A stretch of DNA of 64,000 nucleotides from Eupeodes corollae (taxonomy: Eukaryota > Arthropoda > Insecta > Diptera > Syrphidae): contig NC_079148.1 in NCBI RefSeq assembly GCF_945859685.1, positions 57,546,421 to 57,610,420 on the forward strand. Direction: 5' to 3'. Below, piece by piece: positions 33,057-45,479 of the stretch. A model generated the notes under the pieces. That model made no database searches and was not told where the DNA came from. It was given only the letters and a program-made list of their open reading frames with translations. The position numbers and the translations under genes are program-made. How positions within the stretch are numbered: position 1 is the first letter of the stretch; each line of letters starts with the position of its first letter.

Positions 33057-34188
33057 CAAAGTAAAAGTGAAAATGACAAGACATTTGCTTTTGAAGGATG
33101 CACGTGACTAAGAAGTTTACTATACTTTTTTCTTCAGTTGTCTAATTTAGTAGAAGAGTGAAGATAAATGTTTAAGCTCTGCACACCTTTGACCACAGCA
33201 CAACTCTGAATTATTGCGCTTGATTAACTTTTAAGTTTAGACAAATGTAACCGTTTTTTAACTTCTCATACGAAATAATTGTAATTGGTCATATTTATCG
33301 AATCGAAAATTTTGGTATTTTACGAAGTTTCATATTTTCTATAGAATATAAATCAATAGTTTTTAAAGAGATATATTTTCGTCGAACTTATCTCAAAACT
33401 TCAAATTATTTTCGACAACATTTAAGCGTGAAAAATTTTAAGAAATTAAGTGATTGTTTCCTTTAACAAAGCAATTAATTTTACAAGTTGCGACGTTGTA
33501 CAGAATTAATATAGACTTTAAAAAAAAATTAACAAATTGAAAAAAAAATTGTCTCTTAAATTGTTTTGACAGTTTTTTTTTTATAAAAATTTCGAGTCCA
33601 CTATCTTGAAAACAAAGAAAAATATTTACTTCATTATTTTTTTTTTTTCAAAATAAAGTGAAAAAATCCAATTTATTTTAAATTAAAATCTAAAACAAAA
33701 ATTGGTAAAACTTGATTTTAGCCTTAAATATCTTGAGAACAAGAAAATAGTATTGGAATTCAAACTTATTTAATTTTCTTCTTAAACTTGTTAGCATGCA
33801 GTTTGCCAAACAAGTTTTGAATCTGAAAATTCTAAGATCGCAGTTTGACTGATAAGCGTTTGTATATCCAATCATTTAGTTTATACACGTCCCAAAAATT
33901 TGGGACAAAAAACAATTTTTGTGTTTTTTTTTTTAAATTTACAATCGTTTGTACATTTTTTATACATATGTATATGATGGTTCATTAGTTAAAAAAAATT
34001 ATCCCTTGTATTTTAAATTAATTTTTGAATATTTTATGACATGTAGTTGGCAAACCAACTATGAAACCTGAAAATTATAAAAATGCAATTCGACTGATAC
34101 CTAATCGTTTGCACAAGTTTATACACCCAAACATTTAGTTTATAGTTCCACAAATATTTTTTACAAAAATTAAAATTATGTACAAAAA
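33057..34188. repeat. AT-rich dispersed repeat (TTTTGG(T)AAAATTGATTTT type)
   Basis: CTTCTCATACGAAATAATTG at about 33261 and units such as TTGGTAAAACTTGATTTTAG at about 33700 are related to the repeats at 20860 and 55996. No gene is seen. Confidence 0.5.
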
Positions 34189-34305
34189 CTAGCTGACCCG
34201 ACACACGTCGTTTTGTCATATAAATAATTTCTAGAGAATATTTTGCTAGAAATAAATAACTTATTGTAAGTGTGTAAGGATGTGGTTGTAAGTAGGAGAG
34301 ATATA

Positions 34306-35965
34306 CACTGCCAATCACTAGGATGAGGCCACATATTTTTCAACCGATTTTCGGTTCGATACCTGTTGGAATTTGTTTAACCCGGAAAATTTTACTACAT
34401 GAGAGTAGGTACATATTTTCTTAAAACAAAGTGATACAATTATAGGGTTAATTAGAAAAGACGGTTGGAATTTCCCTACATTAATGAATGAGCTACCTAA
34501 AAAGGATATAAAAAAGTGAGTCACTAGGATGAGGCCATTGCGAATATTTCGTTGTAGAAGTTCAGATCAGCAATTTTTTTTTTCAAAATTTGGGTTACAA
34601 TATTTAAGAACGTTTTACAAATAACTATTTTTATTAAATTTCAACTACAATTGGGTTCCGGAAAGACGTTGACAGTAGCAGAAATAGGACAAATCGATGG
34701 TTTCAAGGAAATGGGACTCTCAAGCCGAGAAATAGCAAGGAAGCTGAACAGAAGTAAGACAGTTGTAAACAACTATCTTGCTGATCCTCAAAACTATGGA
34801 AAAAACCAAAAAGGACGCACAGCCCAAGCAACAACATCCCGAGAAAGCGGTTAATTTTACGTATTGCTTCAAATTCTACTCAATCAGCTACTAAAATAAG
34901 GTCCAAAAGCGAAGTATCAGCCAGTATTTCGACAGTCCGAAGGATAATAAGAAAAGATGGTACTATCCAGAAAAGAGAAATCAAAAAGAAACCTGTTCTC
35001 AAGCAAGTACACAAGGAGCTGCGAATGAACTTTGCAGCAGAACATGTCTCTTGGAGCAGTCAATGGAAACGCGTCGTCTTTTCGGATGAAAAAAAGTTGA
35101 GCCTTGACGGCCCCGATGGTTACAACTTTTATTTCCATGATTTAAGAAAAGAGGAACTAATTTTGATAAGACATCACAGCCGTACATCAGGTGTTATGGT
35201 GTGGGGAGCTATCACCTACTATGGCAAAATCGAATTGGAGTTTCTTTCTCTTACAATGAACGGAAACAGCTACAAATACTTGTTGGAACGCTCATTTCCG
35301 AAGATGAAAAATATTTTTGGACCTCTGCCTTGGATTTTCCAACAAGACAATGCCCCCATCCACACTTCCAGGGTTGTCAAAAGCTGGATTTTATCAGAAA
35401 ACGTAGAGCTTTTGCCATTGCCACCCTATTCACCGGACTTGAACATAATCGAAAACGTATGGGCATGGCTATCTCGAAAAGTTTATGAAGGCGGTAGACA
35501 ATTTGAAGACAAGGACTCCTTAATTGAAGCTATCCGTGATGCCTGGGACGAGATTTCACTTGACTATTTAAAAAAACTTTATGATTCCATTCCAAACCGT
35601 CTAATAGAGGTCATATCGAAAAATGGGGGGCATACTCATTATTAATTGAGAAAAACTTAATAAATAAATGTTTGAAAACCAAAAACTGTAAACATTTCTT
35701 TCATTTTTTTGATATTTTATAAGATTTTTCATGTAGCCTCATCCAAGTGACGCACTTTTTCATACTGTTTTTAAGTAGCTCTTGAATTAATGTAGGGAAA
35801 TTCCAACTGTTTTTTCTATTTAACCCCTTAATTTTATTACTTTTTTTAAAGAAAATATCTACCTACTCAAATGTAGTAAATTTTTATTGGTACGAAATTT
35901 CCAGCAGGTATAAAGAACGAAAATCGGTTGAAAAATATGTGGCCTCATCCTAGTGATTGGCAGTG
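34306..35965 (+). mobile_element. Tc3-like DD34E transposon with about 220-bp inverted repeats
   Basis: The ends are inverted copies beginning CACTGCCAATCACTAGGATG, with TA duplications at 34304-34305 and 35966-35967. The inverted repeats run to about 34540 and from about 35735. Each holds a second CACTAGGATGAGGC / GCCTCATCCAAGTG site at its inner end, so every arm has a terminal and a subterminal site, as in nematode Tc3. The inside encodes a Tc3-type transposase interrupted by one frameshift. Confidence 0.9.
34651..35645 (+). pseudogene. Tc3-like transposase, one frameshift
   Basis: The first part (34651-34854) has the paired-type DNA-binding helices: FKEMGLSSREIARKLNRSKT, NNYLADPQNYGK. 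After a frameshift near 34840 the frame continues through STVRRIIRKDG and the catalytic domain: VVFSDEKKLSLDGPDG, GVMVWGAI, FQQDNAPIHTS, PPYSPDLNIIENVWAWL. There are 34 residues between the second Asp and the Glu (DD34E). The catalytic half is open to the stop at 35643. The single lesion suggests a fairly young copy. Confidence 0.85.
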
Positions 35966-36089
35966 TAGAACACTGTAAACGGTAACAAATCACCAAGCAA
36001 TTTTTTTTAATTTATTAAAATTAAATCATTAAAATTATAAACATATCGTTACTTATGACAATACTACAAAAAAACAATGTCAATCTCTT

Positions 36090-37590
36090 AATGCAACAGA
36101 TGATTATGATCCCATCATTCGTCAATACAGACAAACTGGATGGTTTGCCCACTCGAGAGTACGCCACGTATAGTTGTCCATGTGAAGAACATGAAGAACT
36201 GAAATCTAAGCCAGAGACATCGTTTGGCCTTGGAACTTATTGATAGTCATTGCAAATGCCAATCCAATTGGAAATTAAAGTCTTTTGAATTGAATTGGCA
36301 CATCTGTGGGTATAACAGGGAATCACGGTAGCAATATATTTTCTCCTCGGAATTTTACTTGGCTTCGATAACATTTTTTATCAATATTTTAATTGCTAAT
36401 CGCGTGCCGTTGCACAACCGTGGTGGGTTGAAATTATGAAACACAACCGGAGATCCAACCTTTAGTTGTAAATTATGCGGTCGCATGCCTGGTAAATCCA
36501 ATAAGTTCAAAAGCTCATCAGTTGGATAATTTTCATCTTCGCTAGCATAACAAACTGTATCAATAGATTTCTATGACACCAAGTCTCCTGCTAAGAGGGT
36601 TGTATCTTGAGATTCAATTCGTTCACAATCACATTTTTTGCTGCTAAAATGTCTCTTTCTACCAGTCACTCATGATTTTTATATTGTCTGTTTACATCTT
36701 TTCAATGAGAACATCTATTGAATCAATAATCGTGCAGAAATCGATCAGTAATTTTATGCACCCAATTTGATCTGTAGTAACTCTTCCGTCATCTGTACCT
36801 AACAGCTGTTTTGAGAATGTTTCAGTGTATGGATCTTGAAGCATTTGAACACTTTTAGTTATACTTTTTGAACAATACGCAGTGGCTATGATTTTTAGCA
36901 CGCGTTGATCTCATCAGCGTACGTTGAACGCTGAATAATGGGAAGTGTTTGTCTTAAATCACCTGAAAAGAGTAACAGACTGCCGCCAAATAGTCTGTCG
37001 TTGTTTTTTATATCTTTTAATGTCCTGTTCAACGTATCAAGCGGATGTTTGTGGGCCATAGTGCATTCATCCCAGATGATAATTTTACACTGTTTCAGCG
37101 CTGTGACCATGGAAGATTGTTTTTTTATATTGCACATCGCGTCTGGGTTATTTTGAATATTATTGGTAGTTTAAATACTGAATGAGCTGATCTGCTTCCA
37201 TCCTATAAAGTTGCCGCAATGCCAGAAGATGCAACAGCCTATGCGATACCATTACTTGACCGTATTTCAGCAAGAATTAATGAAATATGGAATGTTTTGC
37301 TAGTTCCACCTGGTTTATCATGTGAGCATGATGTGGCCATAAATGGTTCTTTGTTCTTCATTCATTAGTGGACATTGCAACCAACAATCGCTGCCATTTC
37401 TACAGTATGTATTGTAGCTCACGTTTCAATTCAATTTCTATTAAATCAGATGCATTTCGATTTGGTGAATGCATACCGAAATGACTGAGTGGTAATTTGG
37501 CAATGATAATGCAAAGATCCTCAATAGCAATCAATGCTTCATTGTACATAGCGTGTACAATGTTGATGCAATTAAGCCATAGCACTTAGG
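36090..37590 (-). pseudogene. Helitron Pif1-like helicase pseudogene (minus strand)
   Basis: From right to left on the minus strand: ALIAIEDLCIIIAKLPLSHF G (37540-37440), a gap, then CKIIIWDECTMAHKHPLDTL and FGGSLLLFSGDLRQTLPIIQ (37100-36920; Walker B and motif III), then LLNLLDLPGMRPHNLQLKVG and RLCNGTRLAIK (36550-36380), and finally QLYVAYSRVGKPSSL (36175-36130). Order and motifs are those of Helitron helicases. The Walker A region and the Rep domain are missing, and frames are broken. Confidence 0.75.
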
Positions 37591-37701
37591 AATATAAACA
37601 ATGGATAAAAACATATTTATTAAAATTTCATTGAAATTGGTTAAGCCGTTTCGGAGGAGTATGGCAACTAATACTGTCACAAGAGAATTTTATATATTAG
37701 A

Positions 37702-39480
37702 TGTTCATATTTTTTTTCTTTTTTTCAAAACACGGATTTGTGTGTACATCTTTTAAAATCATTGTGTACTTAATAAATTATGGTAATAATAATCTCTCTT
37801 CTATTTTTAATAATTGCTTCAAAATTTTGGAAAAAGTAAAATTGGTCAGCTACCTGACTGATTCATCTGACAAACATTCTGAAAATGTATTTTGACTAAT
37901 AATTGGATTAATTACATGCTAACATTAACTTCGGTGTTTTTTTTTAAATTCCAATTCACAGTTTGTTCTTATAAAAAAATATAAACAGAAAAGAAATAAA
38001 ACAATTATAATTTTATTCATTTATTAAATGTTAATTTAATGACAACTGTTCTGTTCCTAAAAAATAATTATTCTAAAGAGCACCAATTAAAAACTTTAAG
38101 TAATGTGGATCTCATTCCAGCCTCTTTTTTTCTTTTAAGATACTAAGAAATTGCAAACTTGGCTTTACAACTTATAACATTCTTAAAAAAATATCCAACG
38201 GACACATATTTGTAATTAATTTTGGTTCAAGCTGGCACATGGTAGAAGACTGTGAGATTTGACTTATAGAATGCTTTATATTTGAAAACTTATTTTTTAA
38301 ATGCCCGCTTGATAGTTCCCATCAGCGATAGAGTTTCCATAAATATGGTTTTCTTACTGGAGTCATTGCCAAAATGTAACCTGCATGCCTCATCAACTTG
38401 AATCTCGACTGGCACTTCCAGCTTCTTTTTTTGTATTCAATAGAAATGCCTGAAATGTCGAAATAACGTCAAGAGTTCCATTTATAAGTCTTGAACTCTC
38501 TATAAAATGTTCCCTTAATTTCGAGAGGAACAAATAAATTAAAATGTACTAAGGCTGAAAAAGGGTGAATTGCAGTTTCTGTTGTAAATTACTTACTGAA
38601 TCACATCTAATGGATTAGGAAAAAAACGATCAAGGTTTAACACATACACATTCTTCCGATCGGAGGAATAATATTTCGGCAGTGTTTTTGTATTGGAGGA
38701 AATTGGGAAACACACACCGTCAAGCTCGGCATAAGAAATTATTTGCATTGTTGCGACTAATTGGTTTTATCAGAAATTGTTTCGGAGATTTCTCCGATTT
38801 GTACATCCGAACATTTATGATGATCGGAAATTCCTCTTCGATTGGTTGCTTAGAAGTTGATAACAGTATTGTTAAAAAATTGTCACGTTTTTTATGAAGA
38901 AATTTGCGTTTTCGGGCTATCTAGGCAAACATAATTTCGACTGAAAAATCAAGGTTTATAGATGTGCCGAGAAAAGAAGTTGAAAACAGCAAGAAGAAAT
39001 TATTTTTTGGCACTCTATTTAATAAGTCCCGAAAAAATATATTTGTAGAAAATACAATTATTTAAAATATTTTAATTTTTTTTAAATGTTCTTCTAAGAC
39101 TTGTGCGTTCTCATAACATTTTTTTAGTATTCGTAAGAACGTTTAAAATGTTATGAAAATCGGACATGTACATTCAAATTTTCTTATAGTTATACTCAAT
39201 TGAAAACTTTCTACTTCATTTCCCACACAAAATTAAGTCTTTTTCCTCTTCAGGATGCAAATTAATACTTTCAATAAATTGTATTCCTTACAATGTGTAT
39301 TTTTTGACAAAACAAACAAACAAAAGATTGTAATCCCGTTAATTTTTATAACCTAAATGTGGACTTTCCTAAAATTGATCTAACTTTGATATTTAATAAA
39401 AAGCGCATATTTCTAAGAGCGATTAATGATTGATTATTTCATTATAAAGGGAAAGGTATTGACACAGGAAAACATTGTTT
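37702..39480. other. Mostly anonymous DNA with a small unassigned open frame
   Basis: A minus-strand frame, 38435-38290, encodes KKLEVPVEIQVDEACRLHFG followed by NDSSKKTIFMETLSLMG and stops. Its composition is protein-like, yet I do not recognise it and see no clear splice site. Nothing else is supported. Confidence 0.3.
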
Positions 39481-39643
39481 ACCATTTTCTTTTTCATCAA
39501 ACATCAAAATTATGTACATATGTACTATATCCTTGATACCTTTACGACTCCGGCCACCACGGCTACGGTTGAAGCACCATTTTCTTTTTCATCAAAATTA
39601 TGTACATATGTGCTGTATCCTTGATACCTGTACGACTTCGGCC
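39481..39643 (+). repeat. 95-bp unit repeated twice in tandem
   Basis: ACCATTTTCTTTTTCATCAA starts both units (39481 and 39576). The second has a short internal deletion and a few substitutions, and it ends at CTTCGGCC. Confidence 0.7.
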
Positions 39644-39694
39644 TTGAAAGTCTTGAATCGATTATCGATTGTTGATTATTAACAAAGGCGTTAT

Positions 39695-40110
39695 CTTAAC
39701 ATCAGCCCCATAGAAAAAAGTCTAAAGGTGGACGAACACAAGAATTTGGTGGCTAATTGTGTTCACTCTCAAGAAATTACAGGGCCACGAAACTTTTTTT
39801 GCAAAATTTAGAATAGTTTGAGTTCTTGTTTTAACTAAACTTCAAAAACCTTTAGACCTGAATCTTTATAAAAAGTACAGTGTAATGTCGACGAAGAAAA
39901 TTCGACAAAACCTATGTTTTAGCTAACACTACGATTTCTAGCATCAATACTAAACGATGCTTACGGTTTCGATTCTTACACAACTAACTTATAAATTTTT
40001 TCACTAACTTCACTACTACTTGCCGAAAAGCTGTTTCACGGCTACCTGTAGTTTTAACAATGCCAATGTGTTTTCAAAGTGTGTATCGTTACATTTAAAG
40101 TAATGACGTA
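39695..40110 (-). pseudogene. Decayed DD41D-type transposase fragment
   Basis: On the minus strand PPNSCVRPPLDFFLWG (about 39760-39700) resembles the PPRSCDLTPLDFFLWG block of this transposase group, although the TPLD part is altered. Further upstream similarity is too weak to trace. Confidence 0.4.
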
Positions 40111-40487
40111 GTTAAAATACGTACTTATCAAATGTCAAAGGATGATAGCTTTAAAAGTAACAGCTGCCCAAAAAGCGGCCTACCCAAAATCAAACCTCTC
40201 GTTCTCATTGAAAGACTCTTTATTTGCATAGATTTATTAAAATAAATATACATAGTAAAAACTAGAATTCCTTATGGCTTTTACCTATTCACAAAAAAAA
40301 AAACTTCGAGTCCATGATCCACGTACATCCTTTTCTCATCCTGTCCCCATCTATTCAACAAATAAAAATGTTTCTCTCTTGCAAAAAATTCCAAACCCCC
40401 TTTATTTTTATATCACAAATAATAATTGTTTTTGACACCTACACCTTCGTCCTGACGGAAGTTCAAGTATTTTTCTTTAATGTCCAG

Positions 40488-40493
40488 CACGTG
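40488..40493 (+). promoter_or_regulatory. E-box CACGTG upstream of the second tandem E-box
   Basis: CACGTG within CCAGCACGTGTGTTG, 345 bp before the tandem site at 40838. A single hexamer may be chance; its closeness to the tandem site is the reason to list it. Confidence 0.3.
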
Positions 40494-40837
40494 TGTTGAT
40501 CCTTTGAAACCACAAAATGGGAATACCTTTGTACCTACGTATATGTATAACTATCAGATTTATACAAGCTAAAAAAGAAAGAACGTTTAGCTGAAAAATT
40601 GGATTTGACACTTTTCTACAGGTTGCACACTTCTATCTACCGTATTATTTTCCAACCTTTAACCTACATTTTCAGCAGTTTTGTACCGAAATCTACACAT
40701 TTAGACCAAACCACCCTAATTGTGACGTCGTCGTCGCTGGCCGGTCGCTGTTATGTACTTCTTTGTATAAAGCTATTGTAACAGTATGTATACAATTCTG
40801 CCAACGCAACTTACCTTTGGAAAACAGTTTTAAAACT

Positions 40838-40858
40838 CACGTGGAAAACGTGCGTGAC
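40838..40858 (+). promoter_or_regulatory. per: Second tandem E-box (CACGTG-N3-AACGTG)
   Basis: CACGTG (40838-40843), GAA, AACGTG (40847-40852) and CGTGAC follow in order. It shares AACGTGCGTGACTT and the preceding CACGTG with the site at 26480, differing only in the spacer, while the wider flanks are unrelated. It lies 7.2 kb before the per ATG. It could be the true per promoter element, an alternative promoter or an intronic enhancer. Confidence 0.5.
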
Positions 40859-41017
40859 TTTTTCATGCATCTCTCCAAGTTCTTCATATAATGTATATAT
40901 GTACGTTTTGAGTGTTTGTAACATTTTCCTTGCCGGTCGATCTCGGTGGTGGTAGATACTTTTGCAAGAGCAAGGTTAATGTTCAATAGTAATTGATACA
41001 TCGTACCAAATGGTCGT

Positions 41018-41200
41018 TTATAAAATTGTCTCACAATAAAAGTAAATATTATTGTTTGTCTAGTTATTGAAGAAAAAAATACCTACAAAAGTGCAAAATT
41101 AAATTTTGGATTGTAACATATTTTTTAAATTTTAGTGTTGTTGTTATTACTAAGCAATTTTGAGTGAGTTATAGCTTATATTTCGAAGATTATATAAAGT
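41018..41200 (+). promoter_or_regulatory. per: Candidate alternative per promoter and first exon
   Basis: TTATAAAATTG at about 41018 lies 180 bp after the tandem E-box. Possible donors GA|GTGAGT (about 41164) and AAA|GTGAGT (41199) follow. The initiator is not clear. This is weaker than the 27053 candidate on TATA and initiator, but much nearer the coding exons. Confidence 0.25.
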
Positions 41201-42999
41201 GAGTGAATTTTTATATGTACTTATATAAGTTACCTATGAATTCTACGATGCAAAAAAATTAGACAATTTACTTTAATAATTTAAGAAGATTTATGAAGTT
41301 TTGTAATTTTTGTACAGCGTTCCAAAATTATTTCAATTAACCAATATTATAGCATGGAAACCTTAAAACTTTGAGAACTTAAATAGCCCACTTTTGTGTG
41401 TGTTGGAAATGCTTGATTGTACAAAATTTTGGAAGATTTTCAATGAAAGTATGTTTTTAATTTGGAATATTCCGGTATCTCCTACCAAGACGAAAGACAA
41501 CAATCACTATTGCACTTTAATTTGTATAAACAAAAACGGATCAAACTGGAATAATGTTACAGTATTTTTAAAGAAATGTTTGCAAAATATTCATTTGTGA
41601 ACAAAATTTAAGTTAATTAAATGCTTTTGGATGATTAGTTCAGTGAAAAATAAGTCAAGCTCGAAATAAGCTTACTATTGCTTACTTAAAATGGTGCAAC
41701 AAGTCTCATTAAATCTCGTATCTGTGTTGAAAGATACGAATTCTAAAAGGTCACGAAAAAAGCTTTATTATAAATGGGATCGGATGTTCTTGATAGTATT
41801 TTTGCATTAAATTTGCAATACTTGAATTACTATCCTTGACATTTCGTTGATATGATTTTTAATACAAAATTTTGAATTAATTAAACTAACTCGTTTGAGT
41901 ACACATTTAAAACTAACTAAAAAAACCTCAAAGTGCATAAATGAAAAAAGCATTGAATTCACCTCCCACACTAGTAACGACGATTTTGTATATAATGATA
42001 ACTAAATGTTTCTTTGTTTTATGTTTTATGTTTTATCATTTTGTTTTAAATATAAATTTAAGTGCCTTTGTGCACTCAATCATGCTCACTATAACAGCCT
42101 TATCTGCTGTTTTTATTAAAACTTTAAACCGGAACACTTATCTGGGTTCTACTGTAGGTACATTCGTTATGTTCTATATTTTACTTTCACTAGAAATGAG
42201 ACTGAAATAGGTTGACAATACAAATTGGAATCAGGTATTTAAATTTTTTTCGAAGTTAAAATGCAGTGAATGTTCGTGTCTTTTATTTCGATTTTTGCAA
42301 TTTTTAAGTGATCTGAATTCGACTGAATGATTGAATATGTTTTAAACATATTCAGGGAAATTAAGAGAGTATTTAAATGTGTTCTTAGCTAGACAAATGT
42401 CTTTCGTCCCTATAACACTTCGAGTTTAATAATGTCATCTCTTAGACTGGGTTTCACCCAATTGCAATATCAGATTCCTTTTCAACCAATCTTTAAAAGT
42501 TGCCTTTCGCCAAGTAGTGTGAATATGCAGCTAGTTGAAATCAACACAGAGCCATTGCAAAGAAAAAAAAGACAATATTTTTAGTTAATTTTATTGGAAA
42601 GCAAAAAGCAATTAAAATCATTGGACATTATACAAATTATGACAATCTCAAAATTTACTTATTGACTGATGTGATATATGTCAGCCTTTTAAGTTTTACT
42701 CGAAGTGATTTCTAAAATTATTCGAATTTATGAAATCGATCCGAAGAATGATTACAAAATTGTGTATACTTGGATTTTTTTGTTTTAATTCATATTTATT
42801 ACTCAAATCTTAAACCTATCTTAAAGCTAGACAAACGTTCATAAAACTAGCCTAAATAACCATAACTTACAACTAACTTAATGGTCCCATACGGACACTC
42901 TAAGTTCAACAATAATACTTAATACTAATGCCTTTCGGCCCAAGATCTATTTTGACTTCAATTTAATTTTATTTATTTTTGTATTCATTAGAAAATTTA
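41201..42999. other. Anonymous DNA, probably per 5' intron
   Basis: A hydrophobic 89-codon plus-strand frame (41941-42210) is present, but it has no supporting motif and could be chance in AT-rich DNA. The part after about 42780 may be 3' untranslated DNA of the LOA-like element. Confidence 0.3.
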
Positions 43000-45060
43000 A
43001 AAAAACTAATATCAGTATCCTTTTTATATTTAATTAAAAACTACTTACAATTAGGTCCTTAAATAAAACTTAAAGCTAACTTAAACTACCTATTCTACCT
43101 ATAAACTACTTAAAACTAGAACAACCACAGCAGCAAATCTAACTATCTAACGTTTTTTGTTTTTCATATTTTGTTGTCTTTTTATTTTTGTATTTTGTTT
43201 TTATTCCATGTTATTTTTTTTTTGTATTTTTTTTGTCTATTTTTTTTTGTATTTTTTGTGTGCCACCATGCCTATTCTACTTAAAACTAAACCCTAAAAC
43301 TATAAAACAAGTATGTAAGCCGGCCAAGGCTTAAAACCCCATCCCGACTACCCAATATCAAGTGCCGATTGAAGCCACTAAAACTGGCTCTCCTGCTTCA
43401 CCCTTCACTGTTCGGACACAGCCCTACTGAACCGAAGGAGCTCTGCTCCGCCTTGTGCCATGACGTCCCGATTGTACAGGAGTCGCCAATCCACAGTTGG
43501 TTGTCTGACGTGGTAGATTAATGGAACTGCCAATCTATCCTATATCATACCGCATATATCTAAAAAGAGGAATGCCTCTGGTGGAATTAGGCCCCGAAAA
43601 TTACTTGTTGGTCGAAGTCATAGCTCTTGCAATGTGACCTCGAACGAGTTTTATCACTCAACCTTTCAACCTTTCGGGCCGTTCTGTACGCAATAAGATC
43701 GTCGGCGTATGCAATTGCCTTCTTAAGATTACCTATCAGATCGCTGTTGTAAATGCTGAAGAGAATTGACAGTTAACTGTTGAAGACCATTTTTGTGGTA
43801 GAAGTTACATTGCCACTTTTGACAACAAACTTTCTACCGTTAAGCATATCATAAAGTATATACAACAATGGCTTGCTTATGCCAAGCCTGCTCAGTTTTA
43901 GGTAAAGACCCTCTAACCATATGGTGTCAAAGGCCTTTTCCAAATCAACCAGAACAGCACCTGTGCATTGTTGTTTTGATTTATTCCATTGGATATCAGA
44001 AACGAGTTTAGACGCAGCATGAATTGTGTCATGACCCGCCTTGAACCCAAACTGTGTATCCGGAATTATTTTGTTGTCCGCAGCCCACTTAGTCAGAGCC
44101 CTATTAATGATCTTTTCGAAAACTTTGCTGATGCTCGGAAGAAGACTTATCGACCGAAGATTTGACGGGTTGGAGTTGTCCTTTCCCTTTTTCGGGAGAG
44201 GATGAACCACAGCAGTCTTCCAATGCACTGGATAATATGCATTATTCAGTGCATTGTTGAAGGGTGTGGTGTAAATATCAATTGCTTCCATCGGTAAATG
44301 TCTTAGTACAACGTTGGATATACCATCGACACCTGCTGACTTTTTATTTTATATATAATTGAAGATGAGCTGAAGCTGAACCTTCGTCACTAACAAGGGA
44401 CTTGCTCCCGTTTGGTCGGCGATAGTGGCATTTGCCAAGGAATCGTCATTGAACCGCATGAAACCGCGGTTCTCAGATCGCCATTGAGCCATATCATTTC
44501 GAAGGTAAAAGTGATTAAGTAGGGCTCTGTTTTCCAGGTCGTCGTTGGGGCGAATGCTAACATTCACCTTGTACACTTGCTGGAAAGCAGCTCCCACCGC
44601 CTCCACTTTTTCTTCGGATCTTCTCAGCAGTTCTTTGGAGTTTAAGACACGGAAGGTCATTATCGTCTTTTTTCCTGAATATCTTGTTGATTTTGGGAAC
44701 ATACTAGGGTCACTCGAATTAACTGACCGGATCTTGCGGTCCCTGTAGTTCTCCTTAATCAACAGATTGACATTTTTTATTGACGACTTCAGTGTCCTAA
44801 CCTCCAAGTCGTGTGGGTCTGTAAGTCGTCTGTACAAGTTTTTGAGTCTTGTCAGTAAGCCACTCTTGTGCCTACGTGTACTTTGGAATTGTCCGTTCCA
44901 TCGTTTGTTTTATTGTTTCGTCCATCTGTTGTAAATGTTGGTCAATTTCTGTATTTGTCGGGTTTCTGTTGTTTAGTGGGGCATGTCACTCGAACGAAGT
45001 TCTCTCACTGTATACTTGGCATTAGTAAGGTAACATATATAGCAATCTCTGTAAATTGTG
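43000..45060 (-). mobile_element. LOA-like non-LTR retrotransposon, 5'-truncated and internally deleted
   Basis: The minus strand encodes, from right to left, a pre-RT segment (TNTEIDQHLQQMDETIKQTM near 44930, then 44837-44349), and the reverse transcriptase start (44291-43773). Motifs there include HWKTAVVHPLPKKGKDNSNP, LRSISLLPSISKVFEKI, QFGFKAGHDTIHAASKLVSD and VLVDLEKAFDTIWLEGL. The spacing and the GHDTIHA block resemble the LOA/Bilbo group. A jump near 43770 skips the YADD core; the C-terminal end (GGAELLRFSRAVSEQ) and 3' UTR follow to about 43000. Stops separate the pieces, so it is inactive. Confidence 0.7.
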
Positions 45061-45479
45061 CAATATAAGCTTAGGTATGAGAAATGTTAAAATTTTGGCT
45101 AAAAATAAAAATAAATATAAGATTAAACCCTGAAAACTCGAATAGAATTTAAATTTAGATTTTAATTCGATTTCACAAACATAATTAATTGGCTTCTATT
45201 TTCTCGGAGGATTTTCATTTAACATTGATTAATTACTTTCTGACAAAATTTTTAAAATAAAAATATTATTTTAAATTAACCTGATTATCAATTAAAATTT
45301 AAAAAATGTATAGAATGTTTAATTGTGAAATTGAAATAAGGATCAAAAGGGACCATTTACTTATATTTATACTTATGTAAATATATATTTTTAATATTCG
45401 GGATGGAATTCCTCAATTGTCTTAAACAAATGTAAATCAATAGTAGCATCTCCTCTTCTTCGCATATTTGTCCTATTTT
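45061..45479. other. AT-rich spacer, nothing recognised
   Basis: No feature seen. Confidence 0.3.

Larger units (their letters stand above)
34189..37701 (-). mobile_element. Helitron on the minus strand, split by a Tc3-like element
   Basis: Read on the minus strand it starts TCTAATATATAAAATTCTC at 37701 and contains CATACTCCTCCGAAACGGCT, a typical insect Helitron start. It ends in CTAG at 34192-34189 followed by T, with a CGAC-acac-GTCG hairpin at 34199-34210. Host bases are A and T, as expected. Helicase pieces lie at 36090-37590. Removing the nested Tc3-like element (34306-35965) leaves about 1.85 kb, so this copy is internally deleted. Confidence 0.8.

Noticed and set aside
41941..42210. 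89-codon hydrophobic plus-strand frame as a membrane protein gene
   Set aside because: AT-rich intron DNA easily yields Phe/Leu/Ile-rich frames; no homology, repeats or promoter support it.
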